Shown piece after piece: positions 60,865 to 64,000 of a stretch of 64,000 nucleotides of DNA (position 1 is its first letter; each line of letters starts with the position of its first letter). Both the position numbers and the translations under genes were made by a program. Under the pieces are notes generated by a model. That model saw nothing but the letters and a program-made list of their open reading frames with translations. It did not search any database and was not told the origin of the DNA. Source of the DNA: Nocardiopsis eucommiae (GTDB lineage Bacteria; Actinomycetota; Actinomycetes; Streptosporangiales; Streptosporangiaceae); NCBI GenBank assembly GCA_018388625.1, contig CP074402.1, positions 5,022,001 through 5,086,000 of the forward strand, read 5' to 3'.

Positions 60865-62042
60865 TCACTCGAAGAGGTGGACGCCGCAGTGCGGCCACTG
60901 GCTCTGCCAGTTCCCTCCGACGGAGTCGTAGAGCTGCTGGGCGCGCTGGGTCTGTTCGGCGGCGCTGGCGTCGGAGGGCAGTCCGGTGCCGCCGACCGAG
61001 GACCAGGTGCTCGGGCTGAACTGGTAGAGCCCGTAGTAGCCGCCCGCCGAGTTCACTGCGGAGGCGTCGCCTCCGGACTCGCACTGGGCCAGTCCGGCCC
61101 AGTTGAGGGCGCCCGCCGCACCGCTCGCCTCGCCGGGATCGTCCTCCTCGACCCTGGTGCCGATCTCCACGAGCCCCTCGACGGGTTCGGTGACGACCTT
61201 CTCGGAGAGTTCGTGGTCGACCTCCTCGCCGTGGCGCAGGACGCGGAGGGTGGTGACCTCCTTGAGCCCGTCCTCGGGCTCGGTGACGACCTCGCGTTCG
61301 CCCTCGGGGAGGTCGGGGTTCTCGCGTTCGACCGTCTCGGCCTCGATCACCACCTCCTCGGTCTCGGGTTCACCGAGGGCGGGCAGGACGCGCACCACCA
61401 TGTCTGGTTCGGCTGGCTCGTCCGGTTCCGGGGAGACGATGTCGTGCTCACCGGTCTCGACTCCGGCGGCGCTGAGGACGTCCGCGACGGTCGCGCCGGT
61501 GGTGCGGGTCTCGGAGCGGACGGTGTCGTACATGACGACCATGCGGGGCGCGCGTTCGGCGGTCACCGTGAGGCCGCCCTCGGGGATCGGGGTGTCGTGC
61601 TCCTGGGAGAGTTCGACGCCCTCGGGGTCGAGGCCGATCTGCTGGAGTGCCTCGTCGAGGGTGGCGGCGTGCACCCTGTGGCTGACTTCGTGGCCGTCGA
61701 GGTCGAGGGTGATCTCACGGGGCGAGCGGACGACCACGTGGTCGCCGCCGGTCACCTCGGTGTCCGGGGAGGGTGCGACCACGTCGTGTTCACCGAGTTC
61801 GATCCCGGCGGAGTCGAGGACGTCCTGGACGCTGTCCCCGAAGGTGCTGACCTCGTGCTCCCGCCCGTCGGCGTCGAGCAGGACGGTCTTCTCAACAGCC
61901 AGGGCGGCGCCCCCGCCCGCCAGGACCAGGACGATCGCGACGACGCCCGCCATGGCCGGCAGGGGAGGACAAGGGACGCCCTGGGGCGCCGACGCCTGCG
62001 GGAACGGCGCTGGGATCCGTTCTTCCCGGATTCTCTGGGCAT
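60865..62042 (-). CDS. rpfB: Resuscitation-promoting factor RpfB
   Basis: 392 residues after repair. A basic N-terminus and a transmembrane segment (~25-55) are followed by three DUF348 repeats (for example 'VDLLDADGREHEVSTFG' types), a G5 domain ('TLRVLRHGEEVDHELSEKVV'), and the C-terminal transglycosylase-like Rpf domain with the catalytic Glu in 'LNWAGLAQCESGGDASAVN' and 'GGYYGLYQFSPSTWSSVGG'. It cleaves peptidoglycan to allow regrowth from dormancy. The frame breaks at GGGG 61962-61965 (CCCC in the gene): one extra C joins SLVLP to LPAMAGVVA. Start ATG 62042 is chosen; a TTG seven codons upstream (62063) is an alternative. Confidence 0.9.
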
Positions 62043-62376
62043 GACTTCCGAGCCCTTCTTCAAGGGGTGGTCGGTGGGAGTCCTCGGTGGTGGAGGGGCC
62101 TTCGAGGGCCGAACACGGTCACATTAACACCAGGCGAGCAAGGATTTTTTGTATGGCCCGAAAACCATTACCCTGCAAATCGCGCATTTCCTCCTATTCC
62201 TTTTCCCGGCCCCGCCCCGCGCGACGGCCTGGCGTCGGGGCGGCGTAGCCTGCACAATGAACCGAACGCCGTTCTAGTAACCCACCGTTCCCGTCAGCCG
62301 TCGTTCCGGCCCCACCGTTCCACGCACCACCCGCCCCACAGTCACCTCTCCCGACCCACGCCCCGGAGGCACCACC
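62043..62376. other. Divergent region between rpfB and the CoA-transferase gene
   Basis: 334 bases, with an A/T-rich segment around 62140-62190 (TTTTTTGTATGG) that probably contains promoters. I looked for a c-di-AMP (ydaO) riboswitch because rpf genes often have one, but did not recognise its core. Confidence 0.55.
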
Positions 62377-63566
62377 ATGGGACCCCTCAACGGAATCCGC
62401 GTCATCGAGTTCACCGGCATCGGACCGGCGCCGATGGCCGGGATGCTCCTCGCCGACATGGGTGCCAGCGTCATCCGGATCGACCGCCCCGGGGCCGCCG
62501 AGGCCATGACCTCCGGCGCCACCGGACCGCACATGAGCGAGGGCCGCGCCGTGCTCGGCGCCGACCTCAAGTCCGAGGAGGGGATCGCCCGCGCCCGCGA
62601 GCTCGTCTCCCGCGCCGACGTCCTCCTGGAGGGCTTCCGCCCCGGCGTGATGGAACGGCTGGGCCTGGGCCCCGACGACTGCCTGGAGCTGAACCCGGGC
62701 CTGGTGTACGCGCGCGTCACCGGCTGGGGCCAGGAGGGACCGCTGGCGCACACCGCCGGGCACGACATGAACTACGTGTCCGTGAACGGCGCCCTGCACT
62801 CCATCGGACGCGCGGACGGGCCTCCGGTCCCCCCGGTCAACCTGCTCGGTGACTTCGCTGGCGGCACCATGTTCGCGGTCACCGGTGTACTGGCGGCCCT
62901 CCTGGAGCGGCGGGGCTCCGGACTCGGTCAGGTCGTGGACGCGGCGATGGTGGACGGCAGCTCCCTGCTGATGTCGATGGTGCACGAGGACCGCGCGCGG
63001 GGTTCGTGGACCGACGAACGCGGCACCAACTACCTGGACACAGGGGCGCCCTGGTACGACGTCTACGAGTGCGCCGACGGCCGCCACCTGTCCGTGGCCT
63101 GCATCGAGCCGCAGTTCTACGCCGCGTTCCTCGCGGGGACGGGGCTGGACGGCGAGGAGCTGCCCGAGCAGTGGGACACCGAGGGGTGGCCCCGGCTTCG
63201 GGCACGCTTCGCGGAGGTGCTGCGCACGCGCGACCGCGACGAGTGGGGTGCGGTCTTCGAGGGGACCGACGCCTGCGTGGCGCCGATCCTGTCGCTGGCG
63301 GAGGCCCCGACCACCCGCACGTCCGGGCCCGTGGCGCGCTCGTGCGGGAGGGCGACCGGGTCGTGGCCGGCCCCGCGCCGAGGTTCGGCCGCACCCCCGG
63401 TGAGGTCACCCGGGGGCGCCCGTTGCCCGACGCCGACGCCACCCTGAAGGAGTGGGGCCTCACCCCTGAGCCCTGTGGCCCGGGACTCGCGCCCCGGCAC
63501 TCGGCTGGCCCCGGGCCCGCGGCGGCCCCGGAACCTCCCCGGATCCCCCCTTCCGGAGCCCCCTGA
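62377..63566 (+). CDS. CaiB/BaiF-family CoA-transferase (alpha-methylacyl-CoA racemase-like)
   Basis: 396 residues after repair. The start ATG 62377 has GGAGG about eight bases upstream. Motifs of class III CoA-transferases: 'GIRVIEFTGIGPAPMAGMLL', 'LLEGFRPGVMERLG' and the catalytic-type Asp segment 'HDMNYVSVNGALHSIG'. The phrase 'DTGAPWYDVYECADGRHLSV' is typical. Racemase-like members epimerise 2-methylacyl-CoA for beta-oxidation. A base is missing at about 63311 (CC run), joining EAPT to HPHVRARG. After 'LKEWGL' a Pro-rich tail of ~30 residues follows and may be non-native if the frame is still wrong. Confidence 0.85.
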
Positions 63567-63650
63567 CCGGAATCGCCGTTTTCCCCGCTCAGAGGCGTGT
63601 GATCACTAGGGTGGGCGACCAGTGAGGTGATCGCGATCGGGGGGACCGCC

Positions 63651-64000
63651 ATGTCACCGAGTCGACGGCTCGGCCTGCGCTCGGAACGGTGTGCAACCGG
63701 AGGGCGTGCCCGAGAACGGCCTGGGCACCCCGGCCGACGCCCCGGCGGGCGCCTGTACGCCCTCCTGCTGGTGGTGGCGGCCCTGATCTGCACGGCCCCC
63801 GCCGCCGCGAGCTCCGCGGGCTCACCCGAACTCGACCCTGGCCGCGCCGGCCCGCCCGGCGGCCCGGTCGTGCTGGTGGGCGTGCCGGGGCTGCTCTGGG
63901 AGGACGTCACCCCCGAGCACACGCCCACGCTGTGGGAACTGGCCGAGGCCGGGGCGATCGGCAACGTGTCCATTCGCACCGCCAACTCCCGGACCTGCCC
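63651..64000 (+). CDS. Secreted or membrane-anchored protein, 5' part only
   Basis: Open from ATG 63651 to the window end (116 codons, no stop). A basic N-terminus rich in Arg, a hydrophobic segment 'YALLLVVAALICTAP' (about 45-62), then 'GGPVVLVGVPGLLWEDVTPE' and 'HTPTLWELAEAGAIGNVSIR'. This resembles the alkaline-phosphatase-like membrane proteins that some actinobacteria carry beside rsmA/rpfB, but I only see the beginning. The sequence continues past the window. Confidence 0.7.
   Translation, partial: MSPSRRLGLRSERCATGGRARERPGHPGRRPGGRLYALLLVVAALICTAPAAASSAGSPELDPGRAGPPGGPVVLVGVPGLLWEDVTPEHTPTLWELAEAGAIGNVSIRTANSRTC

Noticed and set aside
60709..62127. Long plus-strand frame over rsmA and rpfB
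   Set aside because: It is antisense to both genes; its Gly/Val/Asp-rich product has no conserved motif.
62043..62376. c-di-AMP (ydaO) riboswitch in the rpfB leader
   Set aside because: Expected by analogy with other rpf genes, but I could not identify the conserved core on the minus strand.

Overview
The window is a high-GC (about 70% by eye), gene-dense chromosomal segment of a filamentous actinobacterium. Evidence is the gene content (PerM/DUF6350, DivIC, DUF501, rpfB, PucR-type proline regulator, SCFA transporter), frequent GTG/TTG starts, and the rRNA genes. Gene order recalls Streptomyces and Nocardiopsis chromosomes; the genus (Nocardiopsaceae-like) is a guess from memory. It is core genome. 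I see no IS, prophage, CRISPR or conjugative module.

Layout. 1-5.5 kb: a FIST protein (cut by the window start) divergent from a MoxR/ChlI-like AAA ATPase and VWA pair, then two tandem GntR/UTRA regulators with a palindromic operator. 5.7-10 kb: a small membrane protein and the transsulfuration genes (cystathionine gamma-synthase/lyase, a hexapeptide acyltransferase, cystathionine beta-synthase). 10-14 kb: SGNH hydrolase, thiolase, DUF4287 protein, Bax-inhibitor-1 protein. 14-18.7 kb: proline catabolism (proline dehydrogenase, P5C dehydrogenase) divergent from a PucR regulator, with a perfect palindrome between them. 19-25 kb: an unusual tRNA gene, type II NADH dehydrogenase with two Rex-type operators, Ppx/GppA, DUF501, DivIC, enolase. 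24.5-30 kb: TetR and FAD monooxygenase, a SEDS (FtsW/RodA) protein, an SCFA transporter, MazG. 30-38 kb: an ATP-sulfurylase-like/APS-kinase fusion, Mfd, PerM, a DUF1707 protein. 38-41 kb: sucCD and a stand-alone B12-binding protein. 41-46 kb: an Ada/AlkA fusion with Ogt, then secreted M23 and S1 peptidases. 46-52 kb: a complete 16S-23S-5S operon on the minus strand with two promoters, processing stalk and terminator. 52-64 kb: PcrA helicase, nucleoside hydrolase, a NarL-type two-component system with PspC proteins, RsmA, RpfB, a CaiB/BaiF CoA-transferase and the start of a secreted protein.

The most important caveat for any reader is that 20 protein genes carry, between them, 28 one-base losses. 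I located each by matching conserved protein segments across a frame change. Every one is repaired by restoring a single G or C, and about 25 of 28 sit in G/C runs of four or five. Essential genes (mfd, pcrA, sucC) are hit as often as others, so this looks like homopolymer under-calling rather than gene decay. Coordinates below give the full repaired gene, and each entry names where the base is missing.

No wholly new system stands out. The best leads are the tRNA with a C33 and nominal UAA anticodon but no long variable arm, the regulatory palindromes, the fusion with a degenerate sulfurylase domain, and the FIST / AAA-VWA neighbourhood.
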